A stretch of DNA of 64,000 nt from Allosphingosinicella sp042666435 (GTDB lineage Bacteria > Pseudomonadota > Alphaproteobacteria > Sphingomonadales > Sphingomonadaceae). Below, piece by piece: positions 26,924 through 35,893 of the stretch. Position 1 is the stretch's first letter, and the number at the start of each line of letters is the position of its first letter. The position numbers were made by a program, and so were the translations under genes. Below the pieces are notes generated by a model, which made no database searches, was not told where the DNA came from, and saw nothing but the letters and a program-made list of their open reading frames with translations. The stretch lies in contig NZ_JBHTDC010000001.1 in the NCBI RefSeq assembly GCF_042666435.1, forward strand, positions 248,001 to 312,000, in the 5' to 3' direction.

Positions 26924-28738
26924 TTACTCCGGAGCGACCACCTTGGCCGGGTCCTTCTTCGCCGCGCCGGCCGGTTCGACGATGCGGATGCTGAGCTCGC
27001 GCAATTGCTTCGGCGAGACCTCCGACGGCGCGTTCATCATCAGGTCCTCGGCCCGCTGGTTCATCGGGAAGAGGACCACCTCGCGGATATTGGGTTCGCC
27101 GGCGAGCAGCATGACGATGCGGTCGATGCCGGGCGCCGAGCCGCCATGGGGGGGGGCGCCATATTTGAAGGCGTTGATCATGCCGGAGAAATCGCGGTCG
27201 ACGTCTTCCTTGCTGTAGCCGGCGATCTCGAACGCCTTGTACATGATGTCCGGGCGGTGGTTCCGGATCGCGCCAGACGACAGCTCCACGCCGTTGCAGA
27301 CGATATCATATTGGAAGGCGAGGATGTCCAGGGGGTCCCCGGTCTCCAGCGCCTCCAGCTCGCCCTGCGGCATCGAGAAGGGATTGTGGCTGAAATCGAC
27401 CTTCTTCGCCTCCTCGTCATATTCGAACATCGGGAAATCGACGATCCAGCAGAATTTGAACGCGCCTTCCTCGATCAGGCCCAGTTCCTCGCCGACGCGG
27501 GTGCGGGCGGCGCCGGCGAGCCGGACGGCCTGCGCCTGCTTGCCGGCGGCGAAGAAGACGCCGTCATTCGGGCCGAGGCCGAGTTCGGCGATCAGCTTCG
27601 CGGTGGCCTCCTCGCCGAGATTCTTGGCGATGGGGCCGCCGGGCACATTGTCCTTGATGTTGATATAGCCAAGGCCGGCATGGCCTTCGCCGCGCGCCCA
27701 GTCGTTCATGTCATCGAAGAATTTGCGGCTCTTCTCGCCGGCGCGCGGGGCCGGCACGGCGCGGACGATGCCGCCGCCCTCGACGATCTTGGCGAACAGG
27801 CCGAAACCGGCGCCGCGGAAATGCTCGGTCACGTCGCTTATCAGGATGGGGTTGCGAAGATCGGGCTTGTCGCTGCCATATTTCAGCATCGCGTCCTTGT
27901 AGGCGATGCGCGGGAAAGCGCCTTGGGTCACGCTCTTGCCGTTGGCGAATTCCTCGAACACACCCCCGAGCACCGGCTCGAGCGCGGCGAACACATCGTC
28001 TTGCGTCACGAAGCTCATTTCGAGATCGAGCTGGTAGAATTCCCCGGGCGAGCGGTCGGCGCGGGCGTCCTCGTCGCGAAAGCAGGGTGCGATCTGGAAA
28101 TACTTATCGAAGCCGGCGACCATGATGAGCTGCTTGAACATCTGCGGCGCCTGCGGGAGCGCGTAGAATTTGCCGGGATGGACGCGGCTGGGCACCAGAT
28201 AGTCGCGCGCGCCTTCGGGGGAGGAGGCGGTGAGGATCGGCGTCTGGAACTCGGTAAAGCCCTGATCGACCATGCGCCGGCGGATCGAGCTGATCACCTG
28301 GCTCCTGAGCACGATGTTGCGGTGGATGCGCTCGCGGCGAAGGTCGAGATAGCGGTAGCGGAGGCGGATATCCTCGGGATAATCGGCTTCGCCGGCGACG
28401 GGCAGCGGCAGCTCCTCGGCGGCGGACTGGACGGTGACCTGGTCGGCAACGACCTCGATCTCGCCGGTGGCCAGGTTGGGATTGGTCGCGTCGGCGCCGC
28501 GCGAGACGACTTCGCCGACCACCGTCACCACCGATTCGGCGCGGAGGCGGTCGAGGATTCTCAGCGCCTCGCTATCCGCCTTGGCGACAATCTGGGTGAG
28601 CCCGAAATGGTCGCGCAGGTCGACGAAAAGGACGCCGCCATGATCGCGCTTGCGGTGAATCCAGCCCGACAATTTGACCCGGGTCCCGACATCGGCGGCG
28701 CGCAACTGGGCGCAATCGTGGGTGCGATAGGCGTGCAT
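26924..28738 (-). CDS. aspS: Aspartate--tRNA ligase
   Basis: A 604-aa class IIb synthetase. The N-terminal OB-fold anticodon-binding domain is VKLSGWIHRKRDHGGVLFVDLRD. Motif 2 is FRDEDARADRSPGEFYQLDLEMSF-like, around residues 215-240. A GAD insertion domain follows, and motif 3 is GSAPGIDRIVMLL near the C-terminus. The ATG at 28738 gives the standard N-terminus MHAYRTHDC; 72 codons upstream are read-through. Length and domain order are those of bacterial-type AspRS. Whether it also charges tRNA-Asn, as in organisms with GatCAB, cannot be decided here. It is divergent from rnd. Confidence 0.97.
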   Translation of the reverse strand: MHAYRTHDCAQLRAADVGTRVKLSGWIHRKRDHGGVLFVDLRDHFGLTQIVAKADSEALRILDRLRAESVVTVVGEVVSRGADATNPNLATGEIEVVADQVTVQSAAEELPLPVAGEADYPEDIRLRYRYLDLRRERIHRNIVLRSQVISSIRRRMVDQGFTEFQTPILTASSPEGARDYLVPSRVHPGKFYALPQAPQMFKQLIMVAGFDKYFQIAPCFRDEDARADRSPGEFYQLDLEMSFVTQDDVFAALEPVLGGVFEEFANGKSVTQGAFPRIAYKDAMLKYGSDKPDLRNPILISDVTEHFRGAGFGLFAKIVEGGGIVRAVPAPRAGEKSRKFFDDMNDWARGEGHAGLGYINIKDNVPGGPIAKNLGEEATAKLIAELGLGPNDGVFFAAGKQAQAVRLAGAARTRVGEELGLIEEGAFKFCWIVDFPMFEYDEEAKKVDFSHNPFSMPQGELEALETGDPLDILAFQYDIVCNGVELSSGAIRNHRPDIMYKAFEIAGYSKEDVDRDFSGMINAFKYGAPPHGGSAPGIDRIVMLLAGEPNIREVVLFPMNQRAEDLMMNAPSEVSPKQLRELSIRIVEPAGAAKKDPAKVVAPE

Positions 28739-28844
28739 GAGGGCTGGCTTCCGGTTCTCGGCTTTTCGTGAAAAATGCTGGCGAGCGCTTCGCTTGGGAG
28801 ACAAGCCTTTGTCAAGGGAAGAGCCGGTCGCTAAGAGCGGCGCA

Positions 28845-30020
28845 ATGCATATCCATCCGCTCATCACCGACAGCCAGTCGCTCGCCGACTTGTGCGAACG
28901 CCTTTCCACTTCTCCCTTCGTCGCGGTCGACACCGAGTTCATGCGGGAGAACACCTATTGGCCCGATCTGTGCCTCATCCAGATCGGCGACCAGAAAGAG
29001 GCCGCGGCCATCGACCCGAAGGCGGACGGAATCGACCTGACGCCGCTCCTCAACCTGCTCGTCAACAATGAGGATGTGCTCAAGGTCTTCCACGCCGGCG
29101 GGCAGGATCTGGAGATCATCTTCAACATGACGGGCGGAACGCCGCATCCGCTGTTCGACACCCAGGTCGCGGCGATGGCGCTGGGGCTGGGCGAGCAGGT
29201 CGGCTATTCCAACCTGGTCGAGAGCCTGCTCGGCCAGAGCCTCGACAAGGGCGCGCGCTTCACCGATTGGGGTCGGCGGCCGCTCGACGCGCGCCAGATC
29301 GATTATGCGATCGGCGACGTCACCCACCTCGCCACCCTGTTTCCCAAGATGCTGGAGCGGCTGCGCAAGACCGGCCGGGGCGACTGGCTCGACCAGGAGA
29401 TGGAGAAGCTCGCCGACCCGACCAATTATGCCAACGATCCGGCTCTGGCCTGGAAGCGGGTCCGCATTTCGAGCCGCAAGCCCGACGTGCTCGGCCGCCT
29501 GAAGGCGCTGGCGGCGTGGCGCGAGATCGAGGCGCGCTCCAAGAACCTGCCGCGCGGGCGAATCATGAAGGACGAGACCCTCGCCGACGTCGCGTCGCAT
29601 CCGCCGGCCAACCAGGAAGCGCTGGCGCGGGTACGCGGGCTTTCGGCTGGCTGGAAGAGCAACGACATCGGCGCCCGGATGATGGAGGCGCTGGCCTCCG
29701 CCCATCCCCTGCCTGCCGACGAGATGCCGCAGCGGGAGGACAGGCAGCCGGGGCTCGGCAAGGAAGGCGCTCTGGTCGCCGACCTTTTGAAACTGTTGCT
29801 CAAGATCCGCTCGCGCGAGAGCAATGTCGCGGCCAAACTCATCGCCCGCTCGGAGGAACTGGAACTTCTTGCCGCCGGCAGGCGTCAGGGCCTTGCGATA
29901 CTCGAAGGTTGGCGGTTCGAGGAATTCGGGCGGGACGCGCTCGACCTGGTCGAGGGCCGCCTGGCCTTCGCGATCCGCAACGGCAAGCTGGCGATGACCC
30001 GAACGGAGGCCGAGACATGA
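28845..30020 (+). CDS. rnd: Ribonuclease D
   Basis: A 391-aa 3'-5' exoribonuclease for tRNA maturation. The DEDDy exonuclease residues are visible: VDTEF (Asp and Glu), FHAGGQDLEI (Asp) and IDYAIGDVTHL (Tyr and Asp). Two HRDC-like helical regions follow, the first around AWREIEARSKNLPRGRIMKDE. The ATG at 28845 gives the conserved start MHIHPLITDSQSLADLC. Its stop overlaps the start of the small I78 gene by 4 nt (ATGA). It is divergent from aspS. Confidence 0.95.
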   Translation: MHIHPLITDSQSLADLCERLSTSPFVAVDTEFMRENTYWPDLCLIQIGDQKEAAAIDPKADGIDLTPLLNLLVNNEDVLKVFHAGGQDLEIIFNMTGGTPHPLFDTQVAAMALGLGEQVGYSNLVESLLGQSLDKGARFTDWGRRPLDARQIDYAIGDVTHLATLFPKMLERLRKTGRGDWLDQEMEKLADPTNYANDPALAWKRVRISSRKPDVLGRLKALAAWREIEARSKNLPRGRIMKDETLADVASHPPANQEALARVRGLSAGWKSNDIGARMMEALASAHPLPADEMPQREDRQPGLGKEGALVADLLKLLLKIRSRESNVAAKLIARSEELELLAAGRRQGLAILEGWRFEEFGRDALDLVEGRLAFAIRNGKLAMTRTEAET

Positions 30021-30322
30021 TGATAAGAGCAGCCTGGAGCGCGATATTGCTGGCGACGGCCGGTTGTACGACCGCCGTCGCGGACGACGGCCCCGTGCCG
30101 CCGCCGATGGGCGGGGAGAACAGCTGCGATGCCGCCGCCGCTAATGGCCTGGTCGGACAGGCGGCGACCGCCGAGCTGGGCGCCGAAGCCCTTCGATTGA
30201 CAGGCGCGCGCGCGATTCGCTGGATCCAGCCCGGCCAGGCGGTGACGATGGACTATCGGGCCGACCGGCTGAACATCAAGCTGGACGCCCAGAACCGGGT
30301 GGAAGGGATCACCTGCGGGTAG
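30017..30322 (+). CDS. Small I78-family (peptidase inhibitor-like) lipoprotein
   Basis: A 101-aa exported protein. The N-terminus MMIRAAWSAILLATAGCTT is a lipoprotein-type signal with Cys at about residue 17. The mature part matches the Inhibitor_I78 pattern: C-D-A-A near residue 36, GLVGQ, then ARAIRWIQPGQAVTMDYRADRLNI and a C-terminal ITCG. Family members are potato-inhibitor-I-like proteins, many of which have no tested activity. It starts within the rnd stop codon (ATGA), implying coupling, and overlaps the convergent ppx gene by 14 bp. Confidence 0.8.
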   Translation: MMIRAAWSAILLATAGCTTAVADDGPVPPPMGGENSCDAAAANGLVGQAATAELGAEALRLTGARAIRWIQPGQAVTMDYRADRLNIKLDAQNRVEGITCG

Positions 30323-31793
30323 TTGTTCCCGTCACGCGCCCTGTTTCGGCCGAGCAATCCATCGCGCCGGCCAGCGCCTTGAAGCGCCGCTCCACCGCCT
30401 CGCCGTACAGCATCTCGTCCCCCTTCTCGAACTCCAGGCGGAGCACGTCCTTGCGGCGCACCAGGCGGCTCCGCTTCAGGCTGGCAGCGACGCCGCCGCT
30501 CAACCGCTGAGCGAGACGCATGGCGAGCCCCCATTGGGCCGCGCGAGCGAGGGCCGCCTTGTCGCACAGCCGCGCCACATCGAGGGTGGAGAAGCTGCGC
30601 CCGCCGCCGAACGCGCTGAACAAAGCCTGGGCGAGCATCACCCTGCCCGGCCCGTCTATGCCCACCCAATTGGCGTAGAGCGCCATGTCGACGCCGCGTT
30701 CCGCGCGGAAATCGGGATGCGCCTGCCAGGCGATGTCGCCGAGCAGGCATGCGGCCAGCCTCAACCGGGCCAAGCCAGGCTCATCGTCGAAGATCGGGCC
30801 GATCCAGCGATCGAGCAGGGCGCCATGCTCGTCGAAGCGGCCGATCTGGCCGCCGACCTCCCGCGCCGCCTCGATCAAAGGGTCGAGCCTTCGCGTCGCA
30901 GGGTCCAACGCGTCGTAGAGCAGGCCTTCCCGAATGCCGAAGCTGGAGACGACCAGCTCGCAGGGCTCGAGCTCCCGCACCAATATCTTCAGGAGCATGT
31001 TCGCCGCCGGCAGGGTCGGCAGGCGCGAGGTCGAAAAGGAGGGGAGATGCTTGAGATCGGCCTTATGCAGGCCGGATATCTCCGATTGCAGCGCCGCGGG
31101 GCGGTCGGGCGCCATCCGATATTGGTGCATGATCGGCAGCGGATAATCGATCCGGTCCATGTCGATCCGCGCCAGCGCGCGCCAGGATCCGCCGACGAGA
31201 TAGAAAGGGCGGTCCTTTCCTCGTTCCCGAAAGCCGCACCGGTCGAGCGCCTTGGCCACGCGCTTGGCCAGCGCCGCTTCGCCCTGCTCCGCGTCTATCC
31301 GCAGCACGCCGAGAGGCAGCGACGCACTCGTGCGCACCTTCTCGTCGGAGACGTCCACGAGTTCGAGGCTGCCGCCGCCAAGATCGCCGACCAGGCCGTC
31401 GGCGCCGGGAATGCCGGAAAGCACGCCCCGCCCCGCCATATGACCTTCCTGGTCGCCGGGAAGGAGCTCGGGCGAGAAGCCGACGGCGCGGACCTTTTCC
31501 AGGAATTCTTCGCCGTTGGAAGCGTCGCGGACCGCTGCGGTGGCGACCGCGCGGACATGGCGGACGCCCATCTGGTCGGTCAGCAGCCGGAAGCGCCGGA
31601 GCGCGGCGAGCGCCCTTTCCTCATCCGCCCGATCGAGCGCCCCATCCTGGACGACGCCGCGCCCGAGCCCGGCCATCACCTTCTCGTTGAAGATGACCGA
31701 GGGAATGCGGGCCGGCCCCGAATAGACGACAAGCCGTACCGAGTTCGAACCGATATCAATGATCGCCACCGGATGCCGCATGAGGGGAGACAC
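30309..31793 (-). CDS. ppx: Exopolyphosphatase / Ppx-GppA phosphatase
   Basis: A 494-aa ASKHA-fold enzyme removing terminal phosphate from polyphosphate, with possible pppGpp hydrolysis. The N-terminal domain starts RHPVAIIDIGSNSVRLVVY; the second phosphate loop is GDLGGGSLELVDV. The C-terminal half is helical and HD-like. Either GTG 31793 or ATG 31781 can start it; neither has a strong ribosome site. It lies 5 nt after ppk1, so translation is probably coupled in the DUF2066-hda-ppk1-ppx operon. Confidence 0.93.
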   Translation of the reverse strand: MSPLMRHPVAIIDIGSNSVRLVVYSGPARIPSVIFNEKVMAGLGRGVVQDGALDRADEERALAALRRFRLLTDQMGVRHVRAVATAAVRDASNGEEFLEKVRAVGFSPELLPGDQEGHMAGRGVLSGIPGADGLVGDLGGGSLELVDVSDEKVRTSASLPLGVLRIDAEQGEAALAKRVAKALDRCGFRERGKDRPFYLVGGSWRALARIDMDRIDYPLPIMHQYRMAPDRPAALQSEISGLHKADLKHLPSFSTSRLPTLPAANMLLKILVRELEPCELVVSSFGIREGLLYDALDPATRRLDPLIEAAREVGGQIGRFDEHGALLDRWIGPIFDDEPGLARLRLAACLLGDIAWQAHPDFRAERGVDMALYANWVGIDGPGRVMLAQALFSAFGGGRSFSTLDVARLCDKAALARAAQWGLAMRLAQRLSGGVAASLKRSRLVRRKDVLRLEFEKGDEMLYGEAVERRFKALAGAMDCSAETGRVTGTTTRR

Positions 31794-31798
31794 GCCGC

Positions 31799-33964
31799 TC
31801 AGCGTCCGCGCCGAAGCCGCAGCTTGGGCACGGCGCCGCTGCCCCGCAGCGCCGCGCCCCGGCCCGAAAGCGACGGATTGGTCATGAAGTAACGGTGAAG
31901 GTTGAAGGGCTTGTCGTCGTCGATTGAAAGACGTTCATAGCTGCCGTCTGGAAGCAGACGCCAGCTTTGCTCGTTGTCGATGAGGTTCGCGACCATCACC
32001 TGGTCCAGTATCTGCGCGTGCACCGTGGGATTCTCGATCTTGAGCATATATTCGACCCGGCGATCGAAATTGCGCGGCATCCAGTCGGCCGAGCTTACAT
32101 AGACGGCCGCGGCCCGGTTGGGCAGCGCGTCGCCGGCGCCGAAGCACCAGATACGGCTATGCTCCAGAAAGCGGCCGACGATCGACTTGACCCTTATGTT
32201 CTCGGACAGCCCCGGTACGCCGGGGCGAAGGCAGCAAATGCCGCGGATGACGAGATCGACCTGAACCCCGGCGGCGCTGGCGGCGTAGAGCTTGTCGATG
32301 ATCGCCGGGTCGACCAGCGAGTTCATCTTGGCCCAGACCATGGCGGCCTCGCCCGCCCTCGCATTGGCGGTCTCGACGTCGATCAGCCGGGAGAGCTCGT
32401 CGCGCATGTCGTGCGGCGACATGACCAGAAGCTCCAGGTCGCGCGGCTCGACATAGCCGGTGATGTAATTGAACAATTGCGCGACATCGCGGCCGACCCG
32501 GGGATCGGCGGTGAAGAAGCTGATGTCGGTGTAGATGCGCGCGGTGACCGGGTGATAATTGCCGGTGCCGAGGTGACAATAGGTGCGGTAGCCCTTTTCC
32601 TCGCGGCGGACGACCATCGACACCTTGGCGTGGGTCTTCCAGTCGATGAAGCCATAGACGACCTGCACCCCAGCCCGCTCCAGCGCATTCGCCCAGAGGA
32701 GGTTCTGCTCCTCGTCGAAGCGCGCCTTCAGCTCGACCACGGCGGTCACCGACTTGCCCGCCTCGGCGGCGTCGATGAGGGCGCGGATCACGGCAGATTG
32801 CTTGCCGGCGCGGTATAGCGTCTGCTTGATCGCCACGACGTCCGGATCCTCGGCGGCCTGGCGGAGGAAGGCGACCACGACCTCGAAGCTCTCATAGGGA
32901 TGATGGACGACGATGTCCTTGTCGCGGATCGCCGCGAAGCAATCGCCGCCATGCTCGCGGATGCGCTCGGGAAAGCGCGGCGTGAAAGGCGGGAATTTGA
33001 GGTCGGGCCGATCCTCCTCGACGAGAGTCTCGAGATCGGCGATGCCGAGGAAACCGGTCGATTCGAAGATCAGGGCCTCGCCGGCGCCGAGCCCTTCGCG
33101 CACCATCAGTTCGAGGCTGTCGGGAATATCCTCCTCCAGCTCCAGGCGGATGACACGGCCGCGGCGGCGGCGCTTGATCGCGCTGCGGAAATAGCGGACC
33201 AGATCCTCGGCTTCCTCCTCAACCTCGATGTCGCTGTCGCGGATGATGCGGAAGGCGCCGCCGCCGAGCAGGTCGTAATCGGGGAAGAGGCGCGAAATAT
33301 GGCGGCGGATGAGCGATTCGATGGCGACGTAGCGCGCCGCCTCTCCCGGCAGCCGGACGAACCGCTTCAGGGTCGCCGGGACCATCAGCAACTCGCGTAT
33401 CGGCTCGCCGTCCGATCGCCGCTTCAGGTCGAAGACCAGCGAGAAGCCCTTGTTGGGGATGAACGGGAACGGGTGCGCCGGATCGATCGCCTGGGGCGTC
33501 AGCACCGGGAATATCTGCTCGCTGAAATGACGGTCGAGCCAGTCCGAATCGCCCGGCTCCAGCTCGGCGCGGTTGCTGATGACATCCACGCCCGCCTCGC
33601 CCAGCGCGATGCGGAGCTCGCGCCAGACCTGCTGCTGCGCGCCAGTAAGCCGGTTCGCCTCTTCGCCGATCGCCGCGAGCTGCTGGGCCGGAGTCAGCCC
33701 GTCGGCCGAACGCTCCTCGACGTTGAGCAATTGCTGTCCCTTCAGCCCGGCGACGCGGACCATGAAGAATTCGTCGAGATTGTTGCCCGAGATGGAGAGG
33801 AAGCGCAGCCGCTCCAGCAACGGATGCGCCGGGTTGCTGGCCTCTTCGAGCACGCGCCGGTTGAAGGCGAGCCAGGAGAGTTCCCGATTGAAATAGCGCG
33901 CGCGCGCGGCATCGCCAGTGGCGGGCGCCGGGTCGCTGGCGATATTCGAAGGCGCTGGATCCAT
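31799..33964 (-). CDS. ppk1: Polyphosphate kinase 1
   Basis: A 721-aa membrane-associated enzyme that makes polyphosphate from ATP. The four-domain layout is seen: N-domain (RYFNRELSWLAFNRRVLEEA), head domain (ISGNNLDEFFMVRV), and C1/C2 catalytic domains. The autophosphorylated His is in the conserved GTGNYHPVTARIYTD segment. A second conserved region is DLVIRGICCLRPGVPGLSENI. The start MDPAPSNIASD is one nucleotide after the hda stop. It is third in the operon DUF2066-hda-ppk1-ppx, so synthesis and degradation of polyphosphate are co-expressed with a replication regulator. Confidence 0.97.
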   Translation of the reverse strand: MDPAPSNIASDPAPATGDAARARYFNRELSWLAFNRRVLEEASNPAHPLLERLRFLSISGNNLDEFFMVRVAGLKGQQLLNVEERSADGLTPAQQLAAIGEEANRLTGAQQQVWRELRIALGEAGVDVISNRAELEPGDSDWLDRHFSEQIFPVLTPQAIDPAHPFPFIPNKGFSLVFDLKRRSDGEPIRELLMVPATLKRFVRLPGEAARYVAIESLIRRHISRLFPDYDLLGGGAFRIIRDSDIEVEEEAEDLVRYFRSAIKRRRRGRVIRLELEEDIPDSLELMVREGLGAGEALIFESTGFLGIADLETLVEEDRPDLKFPPFTPRFPERIREHGGDCFAAIRDKDIVVHHPYESFEVVVAFLRQAAEDPDVVAIKQTLYRAGKQSAVIRALIDAAEAGKSVTAVVELKARFDEEQNLLWANALERAGVQVVYGFIDWKTHAKVSMVVRREEKGYRTYCHLGTGNYHPVTARIYTDISFFTADPRVGRDVAQLFNYITGYVEPRDLELLVMSPHDMRDELSRLIDVETANARAGEAAMVWAKMNSLVDPAIIDKLYAASAAGVQVDLVIRGICCLRPGVPGLSENIRVKSIVGRFLEHSRIWCFGAGDALPNRAAAVYVSSADWMPRNFDRRVEYMLKIENPTVHAQILDQVMVANLIDNEQSWRLLPDGSYERLSIDDDKPFNLHRYFMTNPSLSGRGAALRGSGAVPKLRLRRGR

Positions 33965-33965
33965 G

Positions 33966-34586
33966 TCAGTCCCGGCCTCTCGCTCGCTTGATGACGCCCG
34001 CGTCGGCGAGCGCGCGGCGGGCCATCGGCACCGTCATCCGGCGATGCTGCAGCAGCATCGCCCGGTCGAGGATATCGACCACCCGCTGAACGGCGACATA
34101 GCTGCGTTCGATCCGGGGAATGAGATATTCCGCCAGTTCGGGCGGGGCGGCAACTCCGCGATCACCGAGCAGCTTGACAATGAGATCCCCGATCAAAGCG
34201 TCGTCGGGCCGGGCGATGGCGATATGGGGCGTCGCCGCGAGGCGGGAGCGCAGGTCCGGGAGGCGGACCTTCCATTCGGGCGGCGGCACGTCCGCGACGA
34301 TCAGCAGCGGCTTCCTCCGCTCCTGAGCCTCGTTCCAGGCGTGAAAGAGCATTTCCTCGTCATGGTCCTCGGCATCGTCGAACAATCGGCCGCCGGTCTT
34401 GCGGACGAAGATGCGGCCAAGCAGGCTGCGTCCCGATTTGCGCGGCCCGGTGAGCAGGGTCGCCATGACTGGCCAGAGCGACCAGTGCCTGAAATGGTCG
34501 AACGCGGCGCGGTTGGCGTCGGAGATGAGAAAATCCTCGTCGCGGTCCGCCACCGGCCAGTCAAGCGGCAGCGCGATCTGGCCCAT
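33966..34586 (-). CDS. hdaA: DnaA-related regulator Hda (HdaA)
   Basis: A 206-aa DnaA-like AAA+ protein lacking the DNA-binding domain. In E. coli and Caulobacter, Hda/HdaA with the beta clamp promotes hydrolysis of DnaA-bound ATP after initiation. The N-terminus MGQIALPLDWP contains the clamp-binding QIALPL motif (residues 3-8). The P-loop is degenerate (TGPRKSGRSLLGRIF). Sensor/lid regions follow, and the C-terminus ends LADAGVIKRARGRD. It lies between the DUF2066 gene (7-nt gap) and ppk1 (1-nt gap). Confidence 0.92.
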   Translation of the reverse strand: MGQIALPLDWPVADRDEDFLISDANRAAFDHFRHWSLWPVMATLLTGPRKSGRSLLGRIFVRKTGGRLFDDAEDHDEEMLFHAWNEAQERRKPLLIVADVPPPEWKVRLPDLRSRLAATPHIAIARPDDALIGDLIVKLLGDRGVAAPPELAEYLIPRIERSYVAVQRVVDILDRAMLLQHRRMTVPMARRALADAGVIKRARGRD

Positions 34587-34593
34587 GGCCGGC

Positions 34594-35832
34594 TTATTGC
34601 CCGTCGGGGCGCGTGATCCGGAGCGTGTTGCCCGAACCCTGCACGGTCCAGCCCTGCGCCTGGAGCGCCGCCTGCAACGCCGCCGAATCGCCGACGAAGG
34701 TGACCCGCATCACCGAAGTCCCGCCCAAAGCGAGGCTGGTGGTGAGCGCCGAGGTAACGCCGTTGATCCGGCTGACCGAGAGCTCCGCCTGGCTGACGGC
34801 GGCGGCGCTGGGCGTATCGACCTGGATGCTGAATGCGCTCGCCGCGCCGACCGGGACCGGCCCGGTGGCGACCGGCCCGGTGATGGCGTCGGTCGCCGCT
34901 TCGATCTCCTCTGCGATCTCGGCCGCGATATCGGGTTCCTCGACGATCAGCGACGGATCGGGCCGCAGCAGGCCGGCGGCGAGGGCGCGGGTATAAGCGA
35001 GATCGAGCCGGCGCACGCCTTCGTCCATCAGGCGCGGGATGGCGGCGCTGTTCTCGACCCGGAGCGTGAACCGGTCAAGGACCAGATTGTCCGGGCCGAA
35101 GCGCGCCGTGAACGTGCCGATCGCCGGCCCGCCAGGATAGAGCCGCTTCAGGTGGACTTCGGGTATGACGACGTCGGCGGCGCCATACCCGTCGATCAGG
35201 ATTCGCCACCAGGCGCGGCCCGGCCGGCGCGTCTGGGCGGCGTTGAGGATCAGGGGGTCCACTCCGGAGCCGGTCGGCCGGACATAGTCGATGGCGCTGC
35301 CGCCGGTGCGGAAGCGCGCCCACGCCTTTTGCCATTCGTTGCGGAATTCCAGGCTGTAGAGCGTCGATCCGGTCTGCATCACCGGGATGACCAGCATCGG
35401 CGCCGACCGGCGCACGACGCCCTGCCCGCCGCCGAGCATCTGGCCGGCGCGCGAACGGTCGAACAGCAAACCGAGGCGGGCGATGTAGCGCTTCGGGCCG
35501 ATCTGCTCTTGCTCGATGATGATCCCCGACACGATCGTGTTCAGCACCGAATCGGAAAGGTCGGGTGCCTGCGAAGCGGGCCGTCCCGTCGAATTCGCCC
35601 AGAGCGCGGCCCAGCCCAGGCGCTGCGCCTGCCGCCAGCCTTCGAGCCGGGCTTCCTCCGAAGTCTTGCCCGACGCGTCGACCTCGATGCCGGTCACCTC
35701 GAGCGTGCTCGAACTGTCGATCGGGGGGACGCCCCGGTCGGCGCCTTCCAGCTGCGCGTAGAGCGCGCCGCCCGCGCCCAGGAGGGCGCCGGCCAGCAGG
35801 ATGAGGGGGGCTCGACGTCTGAAAAGCTTCAC
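34594..35832 (-). CDS. DUF2066-like exported protein with C-terminal ferredoxin-like (HMA-type) domain
   Basis: A 412-aa protein with an N-terminal membrane segment or signal (APLILLAGALLGAGGALYA). A central region has the features of DUF2066 proteins (SDSVLNTIVSGIIIEQEQIGPKRYIARLGLLFDR-like, about residues 80-115). The last ~70 residues (SVSRINGVTSALTTSLALGG onward) form a ferredoxin-like repeat similar in shape to heavy-metal-associated domains but without any Cys, so metal binding is unlikely. The GTG at 35832 gives a normal signal; upstream codons are read-through. In Pseudomonas a DUF2066 gene also lies between purM and hda, and the same association is kept here. Function is unknown. Confidence 0.75.
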   Translation of the reverse strand: MKLFRRRAPLILLAGALLGAGGALYAQLEGADRGVPPIDSSSTLEVTGIEVDASGKTSEEARLEGWRQAQRLGWAALWANSTGRPASQAPDLSDSVLNTIVSGIIIEQEQIGPKRYIARLGLLFDRSRAGQMLGGGQGVVRRSAPMLVIPVMQTGSTLYSLEFRNEWQKAWARFRTGGSAIDYVRPTGSGVDPLILNAAQTRRPGRAWWRILIDGYGAADVVIPEVHLKRLYPGGPAIGTFTARFGPDNLVLDRFTLRVENSAAIPRLMDEGVRRLDLAYTRALAAGLLRPDPSLIVEEPDIAAEIAEEIEAATDAITGPVATGPVPVGAASAFSIQVDTPSAAAVSQAELSVSRINGVTSALTTSLALGGTSVMRVTFVGDSAALQAALQAQGWTVQGSGNTLRITRPDGQ

Positions 35833-35893
35833 AGGGCGCCTTTTGGCGAGTTGATCGTGGAAATCCAAGCCTGTTGTCGCTAGGCGCGCTGAT

